A stretch of DNA of 64,000 nucleotides from Prescottella equi (lineage in GTDB: Bacteria; Actinomycetota; Actinomycetes; Mycobacteriales; Mycobacteriaceae): NCBI RefSeq assembly GCF_002094305.1, contig NZ_LWTX01000006.1:124001-188000 (forward strand), read 5' to 3'. A model generated the notes under the pieces. The model saw only the letters and a list, made by a program, of their open reading frames with translations, ran no database searches and was not told the DNA's origin. The translations under genes and the position numbers were made by a program. Below are positions 1 to 8,485 of this stretch, piece by piece. Every line of letters starts with the position of its first letter. The stretch's first letter is position 1.

Positions 1-737
1 CGGCGCTCGGCTCGCTCGAGCCCGCGCCCACCGGTCTCCAGACCGCCTACTTCAGCACCGACGCCCTCCTCGGCGGCGACTCGTACGAGGCCCGCAGCGG
101 CGGAAACGGCCTGCGCTGCTCGCTCGGCTTCAACGCCGTCGACCAGGCCGGCGCGCCCGTGAACATCAGCGCCGGACACTGCGATCCCAGCCCGGCGTCG
201 GCGGGAACCCCGTCCGCCTCCGTCGCCAACACCATGGTGGGCGGCCTGACGGGACCGACCGTCGGTACCTTCGAGAAGACCGTGCTGCGCGGAATGGACT
301 ACTCGATCATCCGGCCCAACCGCACGTCGGCGTCGCTGCTCGCGAACAACATGGTCCGCGTCCCCAACGCCGAGGCGCTGCGCATCACCGGCACCGCGAA
401 CCCCGTCGTCGGCGCCCCCGTCTGCAAGGCCGGTAGCACCACGGGCTTCAACTGCGGCGTCGTGACCAACGTCGGCCGGAGCATCACGGTCGGCGACCGC
501 GTCATCGACAACGGATTCGACACCGACATCTGCGCGCTCCGCGGCGACAGCGGCGGCCCGGTCGTCACCGGCACCCAGGCCCTGGGTATCTCCAGCGCCT
601 CGAACCTTGCTGCCGTGGCCACGTGCGACGCCACCGCGGTGCAGCAGGCCACCGGCGGAATGGGACCGATGCTGTCGGCCACGCCGATCAACTCCATCCT
701 GGGTGCCAACCCGGGGCTGGCGGTTCGCACCTCGTAA
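1..737 (+). CDS. S1-family secreted serine protease, 5'-truncated by window edge
   Basis: The C-terminal 244 residues of a chymotrypsin-fold (alpha-lytic/streptogrisin-like) protease are present; codons are in phase from base 3 and the start lies outside the window. All three catalytic residues are visible: His in SAGHCD (about fragment residue 59), Asp in MDYS (about 99) and Ser in GDSGGP (about 183). Cysteine pairs around the His and before the Ser fit the disulfides of this family. The protein presumably acts outside the cell, but its signal and propeptide cannot be seen. It is clearly paralogous to the complete protease at 55770-57020, sharing SAGHCDP, the GAPVCK segment and GDSGG. A strong hairpin terminator follows 15 bp after the stop. 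The TTG/ATG-type starts inside the fragment are internal. Confidence 0.9.
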   Translation, partial: ALGSLEPAPTGLQTAYFSTDALLGGDSYEARSGGNGLRCSLGFNAVDQAGAPVNISAGHCDPSPASAGTPSASVANTMVGGLTGPTVGTFEKTVLRGMDYSIIRPNRTSASLLANNMVRVPNAEALRITGTANPVVGAPVCKAGSTTGFNCGVVTNVGRSITVGDRVIDNGFDTDICALRGDSGGPVVTGTQALGISSASNLAAVATCDATAVQQATGGMGPMLSATPINSILGANPGLAVRTS

Positions 738-752
738 CTCCGAACGGACAAG

Positions 753-801
753 AGAAGGGGTTCGCTTCCTCCGAGTAATTCGGAGGAAGCGAACCCCTTC
801 T
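753..801. terminator. Bidirectional intrinsic terminator
   Basis: A perfect 22-bp inverted repeat (753-774 and 780-801) is separated by a 5-nt loop. It lies between the converging S1 protease gene and the secreted-protein gene at 837-1469. A short pyrimidine run (ttctt) follows on the plus strand, and the A-rich arm gives pyrimidines on the minus strand, so it can serve both genes. Confidence 0.85.
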
Positions 802-836
802 TCTTGTTCGGTGCCCGCTTCTCGTTAGGTGCCCGA

Positions 837-1469
837 TCAGCCCGCGGCGGGCGCCGGGGTGTTCATCGTCTGGTACACCTGCCAGCCGTTGTAGGCGAGG
901 ACGGGTCCGGCGGCGACGATGGTGCCGATGATTCCGCCGGCTCCGGCACCCGTCGCGATTGCGGCCGGGCACGCCGCGATTGTGGAACCCGCAAGGCCAC
1001 AGCCGACGACCGCTCCGATGATCGTGCCGATCAGCGAACCCACCGTGACCGCCGAGTCCACGCCCTCGGCCAGTTTGTCGAGCATCGACAGGTCGATGGG
1101 CAGCGGCGGCAGGGCCGGGCCGGCGACGTCGGCCATCGTGGCCTTCGCCGGATCGGTCTCGGGAGTGAGCGTGAGCTGACGGCCTTCGACGACGGGGGCG
1201 ATCGAGAACTCGCGGTCGCCGAGGCGGTAGGTCAACGGCAGCGTCTGGATGACCTGTCCCGCATCGTTGCGGATCTCGACGAACCTGCCGTCGGAGGTGA
1301 CGTGGAATCCACCGGCGTCGAGGACGGTCACGACGCTGCGCCCGTCGATGTGCGCCTGGTAGCCGACTCCGTCCTGGGCGGGTGCCGGCTGTGCGTACGC
1401 GGTGCCCGCGCCCACGCCCATCGCGGCGATCACGAGGGCCGACGTGGCGGCGAATTTCCGAAGCTTCAT
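837..1469 (-). CDS. Secreted protein of unknown function with C-terminal glycine-rich hydrophobic region
   Basis: A 210-residue protein. The start was set at the ATG at 1469 because it opens directly into a Sec signal peptide (Lys-Arg-Lys n-region, Ala/Gly-rich core, cleavage expected after TAYA, residues about 1-26). Longer in-frame extensions carry a non-signal-like leader. The mature N-terminal half is a small beta-rich domain (about 30-115). The C-terminal half (about 130-200) is hydrophobic and rich in Gly/Ala/Ile with two Cys, and could insert in or contact a membrane. The gene converges on the upstream protease and shares its terminator. I recognise the general type, common as hypothetical secreted proteins in Rhodococcus, but no biochemical function. 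Confidence 0.8.
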   Translation of the reverse strand: MKLRKFAATSALVIAAMGVGAGTAYAQPAPAQDGVGYQAHIDGRSVVTVLDAGGFHVTSDGRFVEIRNDAGQVIQTLPLTYRLGDREFSIAPVVEGRQLTLTPETDPAKATMADVAGPALPPLPIDLSMLDKLAEGVDSAVTVGSLIGTIIGAVVGCGLAGSTIAACPAAIATGAGAGGIIGTIVAAGPVLAYNGWQVYQTMNTPAPAAG

Positions 1470-1876
1470 TGGCTTTCGTTCCGTTCTGTGACTGCCACGA
1501 ATGGCCCCCCGAATTATTCGATTTTCGAAACCCGAGCCGTTCTCGCTACGCAGGTACCGGCTTCTACCAGCCGAAACGGGCGAGGAATGCAACCCGGGTC
1601 GCGGCGAATCATATCCCAGCCGGACATTGATCCGTCGCAGGATGAACCCGTCAAATTGCTAAACATACGTCCAATTGAATGTGTCCCGAATATGACCACG
1701 GGCGAGTTAGGACATCCTGTGCGACACCAGCCACATAGCACCGCATACCGTTAACTGAATACGACTCCGAGTCGCGACGGCCAGCCCCCGCCGCGACCCC
1801 GGATCGAAGGCTCCAACGGCCACGGCGCGCCGCATCGAGGAACCAGAAGATGCAGGAAACGACGCTTCGCGCTATG
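1470..1876. other. Intergenic region between divergent genes, no gene seen
   Basis: About 400 bp with no convincing reading frame. The part near 1500-1690 is AT-richer than its surroundings and presumably contains the promoter of the minus-strand secreted-protein gene. The last part, next to the Fe-S oxidoreductase gene, holds the tandem operator-like motifs listed separately. Confidence 0.5.
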
Positions 1877-1917
1877 TTACCGGTTAGTAGATGTTGCAAG
1901 TTACCGGCGAGTAACTT
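1877..1917. promoter_or_regulatory. Tandem TTACCGG operator-like motifs upstream of the Fe-S reductase gene
   Basis: TTACCGG occurs at 1877-1883 and again at 1901-1907, 24 bp apart. The second copy is the left part of an exact inverted repeat, AAGTTAC (1898-1904) six bases from GTAACTT (1911-1917). The first copy is an imperfect version of the same site. TTAC-spacer-GTAA symmetry is typical of TetR-type regulators of lipid catabolism in actinobacteria (family knowledge). That a TetR protein binds here is inference. The sites lie 70-110 bp before the ATG at 1988, where a promoter would be expected. Confidence 0.55.
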
Positions 1918-1987
1918 GTGAGCGGTTACGATCTGTGGGCTGACCCACAGGCGGCACGCGTGCTGCCCCGAAACGAAAGGCTTCGAC

Positions 1988-4900
1988 ATGAATGCCCTGA
2001 CGATTACGTTGGGCACCGTCGGCGTACTGCTGAGCCTCGTCTGTTGGGCCTCGTTCCTCAGCGGAGCTTGGCGGATGGCGAAGACCGTGCAGATCGGGCA
2101 GTCCGCGCCCGACCGCTGGCGCCCGTTCTTCCCCCGCTTCAAGCAGATGATCGTCGAGTTCATCGCGCACACCCGGATGCAGAAGTTCCGCACCGTGGGC
2201 TGGGCGCACTGGCTCGTCATGATCGGCTTCCTCGGCGGCGCAGCCCTGTGGTTCGAGGCGTACGGCCAGACCTTCGACCCGACGTTCCACTGGCCGCTGT
2301 TCGGCAACACGTGGGTGTGGCACCTGTGGGACGAGATCCTGGGTATCGGCACCGTGGTCGGCATCCTGACGCTGATCGTGATCCGTCAGCTCAACCATCC
2401 GCGCATCCCCGAGCGGCTGTCGCGCTTCGCCGGTTCCAAGTTCACGCCGGCGTACTTCGTCGAGGTCGTCGTCCTGCTCGAGGGCCTGGGCATGATCCTG
2501 GTGAAGGCCGGCCGCATCGCGATGACCGGCCACTCCAACCCGTGGACCGACTTCTTCACGATGCAGGTCGCCAAGCTGCTGCCCGCCAGCGCCGTGATGG
2601 TCTCGATCTTCGCGTTCGTCAAGCTGATGTCGGGCATGATCTGGCTCTTCGTCGTCGGCCGCAACATCACGTGGGGCGTCGCGTGGCACCGCTTCTCGGC
2701 GTTCCCGAACATCTACTTCAAGCGTGAGGACGACGGCGGCGTCGCCCTGGGCGCTGCCAAGCCGATGATGTCCAAGGGCCGCGCCCTCGACATGGAGAAC
2801 GTCGATCCCGACACCGACACGCTCGGCGCCGGGCGCGTCGAGGACTTCTCGTGGAAGGGCTGGCTGGACTTCACGACGTGCACCGAGTGCGGTCGCTGCC
2901 AGTCGCAGTGCCCCGCGTGGAACACCGGCAAGCCGCTGTCCCCGAAGCTGCTCATCATGTCGCTGCGCGACCACGGCTACGCCAAGGCCCCGTACCTGCT
3001 GGCCGGTGGCCGCAAGGACATGGGCGGCGACGAGGTCGGCCTGGTCGACGCCGAGGGCAATGCCGACGAGGCCGCGCTCGCCAAGATTCCCGAAGCTGCC
3101 CGCGCCGAGGCCGAGCGTCCGCTGGTGGGCGAGTCGGTAGAGGGCGAACTCGGCGGCATCATCGACCCCGAGACGCTGTGGTCGTGCACCACGTGTGGCG
3201 CGTGCGTCGAGCAGTGCCCGGTCGACATCGAGCACGTCGACCACATCATCGACATGCGTCGCTACCAGGTGCTGATCGAGTCGGAGTTCCCGTCCGAGCT
3301 CGCGGGTCTGTTCAAGAACCTCGAGAACAAGGGCAATCCGTGGGGCCAGAACTCCAAGGACCGGCTCAACTGGATCAACGAGATGGACTTCGAGATCCCG
3401 GTCTACGGCCAGGACGCGGATTCCTTCGAGGATTACGAGTACCTGTTCTGGGTCGGCTGCGCCGGCGCCTACGAGGACCGTGCGAAGAAGACCACCAAGG
3501 CCGTCGCCGAGCTGCTCGCGACCGCCGGCGTGAAGTTCATGGTCCTCGGTGCCGAGGAGACCTGTACCGGTGACTCCGCTCGCCGTGCCGGTAACGAGTT
3601 CCTCTTCCAGCAGCTCGCGATGCAGAACATCGAGACCCTGAACGCGGTGTTCGACGGCACCCCGGAGAGCAAGCGCAAGATCGTCGTCACGTGTGCGCAC
3701 TGCTTCAACGCGCTCGGCAACGAGTACCCCCAGGTCGGCGGCGTCTACGAGGTGGTCCACCACACGCAGCTGCTCAACCGCCTGGTCCGGGCCAAGAAGC
3801 TGGTTCCGGTCGCCAAGCTGAACGAGGACGTCACCTACCACGACCCGTGCTACCTGGGCCGTCACAACAAGGTGTACGACGCGCCGCGTGAGCTGATGGA
3901 GGCGTCCGGCGCCAAGCTCAACGAGATGCCGCGTCACGGCGAGCGGTCCATGTGCTGTGGTGCCGGTGGCGCCCGCATGTGGATGGAAGAGCAGCTCGGC
4001 AAGCGCATCAACATCGATCGCGTCGACGAGGCGCTGACGACCTCGCCGAAGAAGATCGCGACGGGTTGCCCGTTCTGCCGCGTCATGCTCACCGACGGCG
4101 TCACCGCCCGTCAGGAGCAGGGCCAGGGCGAGGGCGTCGAGGTTGTCGACGTCGCGCAGATGATGCTCGAGACCGTCACGCGCCTCGATTCCACGCAGCT
4201 CACCGCGAACCTCAAGGTCGAGCAGCGTGAGAAGGCGCCGGTCGCTGCCGCACCGGCGGCAGCCGAGGCCGTCGCCGAGGTCAAGGAAGCCGAGCGGGTG
4301 CAGGAGGTCGAGGAGGCTGCGGCCACCCCGTCCGCGCAGACAGCTCCCGCCGGCAAGGGCCTGCAGATGAAGGGCCTCGCCAAGGCTCCCGGCGCGAAGG
4401 CACCGGGCGGCAAGGGCCTCCAGATGAAGGGCGCCGCCAAGGCTCCGGGTGCCAAGGCCGAGGCCGCTGCACCTGCCGCCGACGCTGCTCCCGCTGCCGA
4501 AGCGCCGGCGACGCCGACCGCCAAGCCCGGCGGACTGGGCATGAAGGGCGGGGCCAAGGCACCCGGCGGCAAGGGCCTCCAGATGAAGGGCGCCGCCAAG
4601 GCTCCCGGCGCGAAGGCACCTGCGGCTCCCGCTGCTCCCGCGGCCGAGGCACCCGCCGCCGAAGCACCGGCTGCACCCGCAGCACCGGCCGCCAAGCCCG
4701 GCGGACTCGCCATGAAGGGCGGAGCCAAGGCACCCGGCGGCAAGGGCCTCCAGATGAAGGGTGGGGCGAAGGCTCCGGGCGCGAAGGCACCTGCTGCTGC
4801 GGCCGCTCCGGCAGCCGAGCCCGAGGCACCTGAAGCTTCGACCGCTCCGGCAGCCGAGGCACCGGCGGCGCCCGCCGAGGCCAAGCCGGTCCCGCAGGCG

Positions 4901-5185
4901 AAGGCAGGCGGACTGGGCTTCAAGTCCGGCGCGAAGGCTCCGGGCGCCCGCAAGGCCGCCCCGGCCGCACCGGCTCCGGCTGCCCCGGCGGCTGAGCCGG
5001 CCACCGAGCCCGAGCCCGCCGAGCCCCAGGCCGAGGCCGCACCGGTCGAGGCACCTGCTGCCGAGACTCCCGCTGCCGAGGCGCCCGCGCCGAAGCAGGA
5101 GGAGTCGACTCCGCCTCCGCCGCAGGCCAAGCCCGGTGCACTGGGCTTCAAGGCCGGCGCGAAGGCTCCCGGCCGCAAGAAGTAG
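1988..5185 (+). CDS. Membrane-anchored (Fe-S)-binding oxidoreductase with repetitive C-terminal tail (Rv0338c-like)
   Basis: A 1065-residue protein. Residues 1-250 hold several membrane helices, resembling the quinone/haem-facing part of NarI/HdrE-like proteins. Two ferredoxin-type [4Fe-4S] motifs follow: CTECGRCQSQCP (about 298-309) and CTTCGACVEQCP (about 400-411). Two CCG (cysteine-rich) domains come next, the first with ETCTGDSARR and CAHCFNALG (about 487-580), the second with YHDPC, SMCCGAGG and GCPFC (about 618-705), as in GlpC/HdrD/LutA-type electron-transfer proteins. From about 740 on the chain is Ala/Pro/Lys-rich with eight copies of a 12-residue motif ending AKAPG. The Mycobacterium tuberculosis homologue Rv0338c is shorter. 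A purine-rich AAAGG lies 8 bases before the ATG. Role: probably passes electrons between a cytoplasmic donor and the quinone pool. The electron donor is not known. Confidence 0.9.
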   Translation: MNALTITLGTVGVLLSLVCWASFLSGAWRMAKTVQIGQSAPDRWRPFFPRFKQMIVEFIAHTRMQKFRTVGWAHWLVMIGFLGGAALWFEAYGQTFDPTFHWPLFGNTWVWHLWDEILGIGTVVGILTLIVIRQLNHPRIPERLSRFAGSKFTPAYFVEVVVLLEGLGMILVKAGRIAMTGHSNPWTDFFTMQVAKLLPASAVMVSIFAFVKLMSGMIWLFVVGRNITWGVAWHRFSAFPNIYFKREDDGGVALGAAKPMMSKGRALDMENVDPDTDTLGAGRVEDFSWKGWLDFTTCTECGRCQSQCPAWNTGKPLSPKLLIMSLRDHGYAKAPYLLAGGRKDMGGDEVGLVDAEGNADEAALAKIPEAARAEAERPLVGESVEGELGGIIDPETLWSCTTCGACVEQCPVDIEHVDHIIDMRRYQVLIESEFPSELAGLFKNLENKGNPWGQNSKDRLNWINEMDFEIPVYGQDADSFEDYEYLFWVGCAGAYEDRAKKTTKAVAELLATAGVKFMVLGAEETCTGDSARRAGNEFLFQQLAMQNIETLNAVFDGTPESKRKIVVTCAHCFNALGNEYPQVGGVYEVVHHTQLLNRLVRAKKLVPVAKLNEDVTYHDPCYLGRHNKVYDAPRELMEASGAKLNEMPRHGERSMCCGAGGARMWMEEQLGKRINIDRVDEALTTSPKKIATGCPFCRVMLTDGVTARQEQGQGEGVEVVDVAQMMLETVTRLDSTQLTANLKVEQREKAPVAAAPAAAEAVAEVKEAERVQEVEEAAATPSAQTAPAGKGLQMKGLAKAPGAKAPGGKGLQMKGAAKAPGAKAEAAAPAADAAPAAEAPATPTAKPGGLGMKGGAKAPGGKGLQMKGAAKAPGAKAPAAPAAPAAEAPAAEAPAAPAAPAAKPGGLAMKGGAKAPGGKGLQMKGGAKAPGAKAPAAAAAPAAEPEAPEASTAPAAEAPAAPAEAKPVPQAKAGGLGFKSGAKAPGARKAAPAAPAPAAPAAEPATEPEPAEPQAEAAPVEAPAAETPAAEAPAPKQEESTPPPPQAKPGALGFKAGAKAPGRKK
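4345..5182 (+). repeat. In-gene degenerate tandem repeats encoding the Lys/Ala/Pro tail
   Basis: Imperfect direct repeats inside the Fe-S reductase gene. A unit of about 36 bp encoding the GLQMKGxAKAPG-type motif recurs eight times, separated by variable GCN/CCN-rich stretches encoding Ala-Pro. The blocks near 4399, 4558 and 4728 are almost identical at DNA level (ggcaagggcctccagatgaa), so unit gain and loss by slippage or recombination is likely. Confidence 0.85.
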
Positions 5186-5196
5186 TTCCCCACGTC

Positions 5197-5228
5197 AGCG
5201 CCCCCACCGTTCGCGGTGGGGGCGCTTT
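5197..5228 (+). terminator. Intrinsic terminator of the Fe-S reductase gene
   Basis: A 13-bp perfect GC-rich stem (5197-5209 with 5214-5226) closed by a TTCG tetraloop, followed by a short T run, starts 11 bp after the stop codon. Confidence 0.9.
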
Positions 5229-5251
5229 CGTGTCCGCGCTCCCCCCAGCAC

Positions 5252-5324
5252 CACACACCTTTTCCTGGCGTCACACACGGTTTCGCTGCGGAAGGCCTGT
5301 GTGAACCCGGCAGAACGTGTGTGG
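5252..5324. repeat. Cluster of CACACA/TGTGTG motifs, left flank of the DUF559-type gene
   Basis: CACACAC-type motifs at 5252-5259 and 5272-5278 face TGTGTG-type motifs at 5298-5304 and 5317-5324, giving an inverted arrangement upstream of the broken DUF559-type gene. A similar cluster lies beyond its 3' end (6367-6464). The block ccacacacc with a preceding gca is shared by both flanks. Confidence 0.5.
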
Positions 5325-5421
5325 GTCCACGCTGTGCACAGCTCCGCGCCTATCCACAGGCTCGCCCGGGAACCCGCACGGACGGCCGTTCTACCGGCCG
5401 CGTCGACGGCACGATGCCGGA

Positions 5422-6386
5422 GTGGACTCACACATCATTCGACGTTCCGAGGCCCTGCAACGCGGGGCAGCCGACCATCAACTGCAACGGCAGTGCCGCA
5501 CCGGGGCGTGGCGGCGGATCCGGCCGGGCCGATACGCGTCGGCGGACGCGTTCGACGCTCTCGACACTCACGAGCGACACCGGCTCCGGGCGGTGGAAAC
5601 CCTGCGCGCGGCGTCCGCCGACGCTGTCCTCAGCCACCAATCGGCGGCGGTCGTCCACGGCCTGGACCTGTGGAACACACCACTGTCCGTCACACATCTG
5701 ACTCGTAACCGTCCCACCGGTGGGCGACGCACCCGGCATCGTCATGTCCACTCCGCGGTGCTTCGACCCGAGGAGATCGCGGACGTCGACGGACTGCCCG
5801 TCACGACCGTGGGCCGGACGGTGGCAGACCTCGCACGAACGTTGCCGTTCGAGCAGGCCGTCGTCGCCGGCGATCATGCGCTCCACGCGGCGGGACTGAC
5901 TTCCGAGGACGTTGCTGCTGCGGCGAACTCGCTGCCCCCCCACGCGGGACGGCAGCGCGTTCACCGCATCCTCGCGCAACTCGACGGCCGGTCCGAGAGC
6001 GTCGGCGAATCCCGCAGCCGGGTGTTGATGCTGCGCGAGCAGTTGCCGGTCCCCGAGTGGCAGCCCAACCTCTACTCGGCCGACGGCGATCATCTGGGAC
6101 GTGTGGACTTCCTGTTCGAGGAGTGCGCTGTCGTGGGCGAGTTCGACGGCCGCGGCAAGTACGGCCGGCTGGTCCCCGACGGACAGGTCCCGGCGGACGT
6201 GGTGTGGGCGGAGAAGGTTCGCGAGGACGCCATCCGGGACGCCGGCTGGCAGGTGGCGTGGCGCGGTGGACCTGGGACGAGCTCGAGGTCCCCGGCGTGG
6301 TGGCCCGCCGGATCCTCGACGCCGTTCGCCGGGCCCGGCTCTCACCGCCACCCACTGGACGCGTCGAACACACGCCGAGGCGCTGA
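5422..6386 (+). pseudogene. DUF559/AbiEi-like endonuclease-fold protein, broken by a 5-bp tandem duplication
   Basis: Read from GTG at 5422, the product begins with an AbiEi-like helix-turn-helix region (IIRRSEAL, then CRTGAWRRIRPGRY and SHQSAAVVHGLDLW, about residues 1-110). It ends with a DUF559-type PD-(D/E)xK-like domain (GRVDFLFEECAVVGEFDGRGKYG, about 225-250). Near the end the family motif QVxRWTWDEL is interrupted: TGGCG occurs twice in tandem (6254-6263). Removing one copy restores QVARWTWDEL and a frame that stops at 6386, about 320 residues, which is the normal length. As it stands the frame runs on as low-complexity sequence to 6579, into the convergent peptidase gene. Whether the protein still works is unknown because the core residues precede the break. 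CACACA/TGTGTG clusters flank the gene. Confidence 0.75.
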
Positions 6387-6464
6387 CCGGATCACACACA
6401 TCCTGCCCGCACCACACACCGCTTCACCATCGAATGCACGTGTGATGCCGACAAAGAGTGTGTG
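6367..6464. repeat. Cluster of CACACA/TGTGTG motifs, right flank of the DUF559-type gene
   Basis: CACACA-type motifs at 6367-6373, 6393-6400 and 6412-6420 are followed by the opposite orientation at 6438-6445 and 6458-6464. This mirrors the left flank at 5252-5324. The region also lies between two convergent genes and may contribute RNA secondary structure. Confidence 0.45.
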
Positions 6465-6487
6465 CAGCGGCGGTGATCACCCCCGAC

Positions 6488-8437
6488 CTACGGCCGCCAC
6501 AGCTCCAGCCGCGGCACCCCGGGCGTCTCGAAGCCCATCACCTGCCCGTAGAAGGACAGCTCGGCCTCGCGGGCGCTGACGATCGTCTCGACGCGCCGGA
6601 ATCCGTGCGCCTCACCCTCGTAGGCGAGGTATGCGTGCGGAATCTTCTTGTCCAGCAAAGCGGTACGGAATCGCTCGGCCTGCGACGGCGGGACGATCGG
6701 GTCGGACAGGCCCTGCAGCAGCAGTACCGGACACGACAGACCGTCGACGTTGTTGACGGGCGCGCGCCGGACGTACAGGTCGGCGGCGTCGGGCAGCGGA
6801 CCGATGAGGCCGTCGATGTACCGGGATTCGAAGTCGTGGGTCTCCTTGACGAACTCCATCAGTTCGGCGACGCCGTAGTACGACACGCCGCACGCGAAGA
6901 CGTCGGAGGTGGTGAGCGCCGACAGTACCGTCCATCCTCCGGCCGAGCCGCCCTCGATCGCGAGACGGTCGGGGTCGGCCAGGCCCGCGTCGGCGAGGCC
7001 GCGGACGGCCGCGACGGTGTCCTCGACGTCGACGATACCCCACTGCCCGCGCAGCCGGTTACGGTACTCGCGCCCGAAGCCGCTGGACCCGCCGTAGTTG
7101 ACGTCGACAACGCCGATACCCCGGCTGGTGAAGTAGGCGTACACCAGATGCACCGCGGGCGCGACGTGCGCGGTGGGGCCGCCGTGCACGAACGCGACGT
7201 ACGGCGGCAGTTCACCCTCGGGTGCAACGAAGTTCGGGTTGCGCGGGGCGTAGACGAGCGCATGGACCTCGCGTTCGGGGCCCTCGAAGGTGAGTGCCTG
7301 CGCTTCCGGGAGGTACTCGACGTCCGGCAGGTCGTCGACCGACAGCCGGACGTCGGTGAGCGTGCCGACACCGAGGTCGAGCAGTCGCAGACCCGAGGCG
7401 ACGCGGGCGCCGCCGCAGCGCAACAGGATCCGACGTCCGTCGGTGTCGCAGATCTGCACCGACGAGATGTCCTCGAGTTCGATGTCGCGCAGCGCACCGG
7501 TGGCCGGGTCGAGCAACGCGAGCGTGTCCGTCCCGACGGTCCGCGTGGTCAGGACGGTGCCGGCGTCGAGCTCGACGTGCCACACCGCCCCCAACTGCCA
7601 CAGTGGCGCACCGAAGTCCGCATCGATGGGGCGGACCGGCGCGACCTCACCGAACAGATTGACGCGGTACAGGTTCCACCATCCACTGCGGTCGCTGATC
7701 ACGCGCAGCGTCTCGTCGTCGATCCACTCGGGTTGCAGCACCGATTCCTCGGTCCCACCGAGGAGCACGTCGACCTCACCGGTGTCGAGGCGGAGCACGC
7801 GCAGTTCGGTTCCGTCCCAAGGCATCTGCGGGTGGTTCCATGCGATCCATGCGAGGTGCGAGCGGTCCGGCGACAGCCTCGGGTAGGCGAGGAAGTCGGA
7901 GCCGCCGACGATCGACCGCACAGCCGCCGTATCGACCGCGGCCGATCCGTCGAGCGGCACCGCGCAGATGTCGCGCACCGGTGACGCCGACACCCCGTGG
8001 CGCTCGCGCACGCACCACACCTCGTCGCCGACGATCGCGAGGTCCCCGTAGCGATCCGACGCCGGGACGGACGGGAGCGGCGTGATCGGGACCGGGGCGA
8101 CGTCGGTGCGCGGGTCGAATCGGTACAGCCGCTGGTCGCTGAACTCGGCGAACACCAGCACCCCGTCGCCGGTGACGGTCCACGCGCCGCCGCCGTACTC
8201 GTGGACGCGGGTGCGCGCGTTCCACGGTGCGGGCAGGACGTCGACGACATCGCCGTCGTCGCTGCGCCGCCGGATCGCGGTGCGTCCCCCCTCGGTGGGG
8301 CGCAGTTCCGACCACCACACCTGCTCGCCGACGAACCGACCACCGTCCACCGGGTGTCCGCTGGCAGCTAGGTCGGCGGCGCTGATCGGCGAGATCCAGG
8401 ATCCGTAGGGAGCAGTTGCGGCTGCGGCAGACGTCAT
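6488..8437 (-). CDS. Prolyl oligopeptidase-family (S9) serine peptidase
   Basis: A 649-residue cytoplasmic-type protein without signal peptide. The N-terminal two thirds (about 40-400) has the repeated WSELRP, DVLP, VFAEF-type strands of a beta-propeller, and the C-terminal third is an alpha/beta-hydrolase. The catalytic triad is visible: Ser about 498 in GGSAGG, Asp about 579 in GLSDPIV, His about 611 in GEAHGF. The family cleaves short peptides, often after proline, or acts as acylaminoacyl peptidase; the substrate cannot be told from sequence. The start was set at ATG 8437 (MTSAAAATAPYG) rather than the longer ORF, which would overlap the divergent promoter. It is divergent from the PPOX gene with only 48 bp between the starts. 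Confidence 0.88.
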   Translation of the reverse strand: MTSAAAATAPYGSWISPISAADLAASGHPVDGGRFVGEQVWWSELRPTEGGRTAIRRRSDDGDVVDVLPAPWNARTRVHEYGGGAWTVTGDGVLVFAEFSDQRLYRFDPRTDVAPVPITPLPSVPASDRYGDLAIVGDEVWCVRERHGVSASPVRDICAVPLDGSAAVDTAAVRSIVGGSDFLAYPRLSPDRSHLAWIAWNHPQMPWDGTELRVLRLDTGEVDVLLGGTEESVLQPEWIDDETLRVISDRSGWWNLYRVNLFGEVAPVRPIDADFGAPLWQLGAVWHVELDAGTVLTTRTVGTDTLALLDPATGALRDIELEDISSVQICDTDGRRILLRCGGARVASGLRLLDLGVGTLTDVRLSVDDLPDVEYLPEAQALTFEGPEREVHALVYAPRNPNFVAPEGELPPYVAFVHGGPTAHVAPAVHLVYAYFTSRGIGVVDVNYGGSSGFGREYRNRLRGQWGIVDVEDTVAAVRGLADAGLADPDRLAIEGGSAGGWTVLSALTTSDVFACGVSYYGVAELMEFVKETHDFESRYIDGLIGPLPDAADLYVRRAPVNNVDGLSCPVLLLQGLSDPIVPPSQAERFRTALLDKKIPHAYLAYEGEAHGFRRVETIVSAREAELSFYGQVMGFETPGVPRLELWRP

Positions 8438-8485
8438 GTGCACAACCCTAGCCACGAGCGTGCCTCCACCACGTAGCGTTTCCAC

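Noticed and set aside
1901-3937. A 678-codon open frame on the minus strand
   Set aside because: It is the shadow of the Fe-S oxidoreductase gene, whose motifs are unmistakable on the plus strand.
4345-5182. CRISPR-like regular repeats
   Set aside because: The repeats are in frame, coding and irregularly spaced, with no leader or cas genes.
6387-6579. C-terminal extension of the DUF559-type frame
   Set aside because: It arises from the 5-bp duplication; it is low-complexity and overlaps the S9 peptidase gene.
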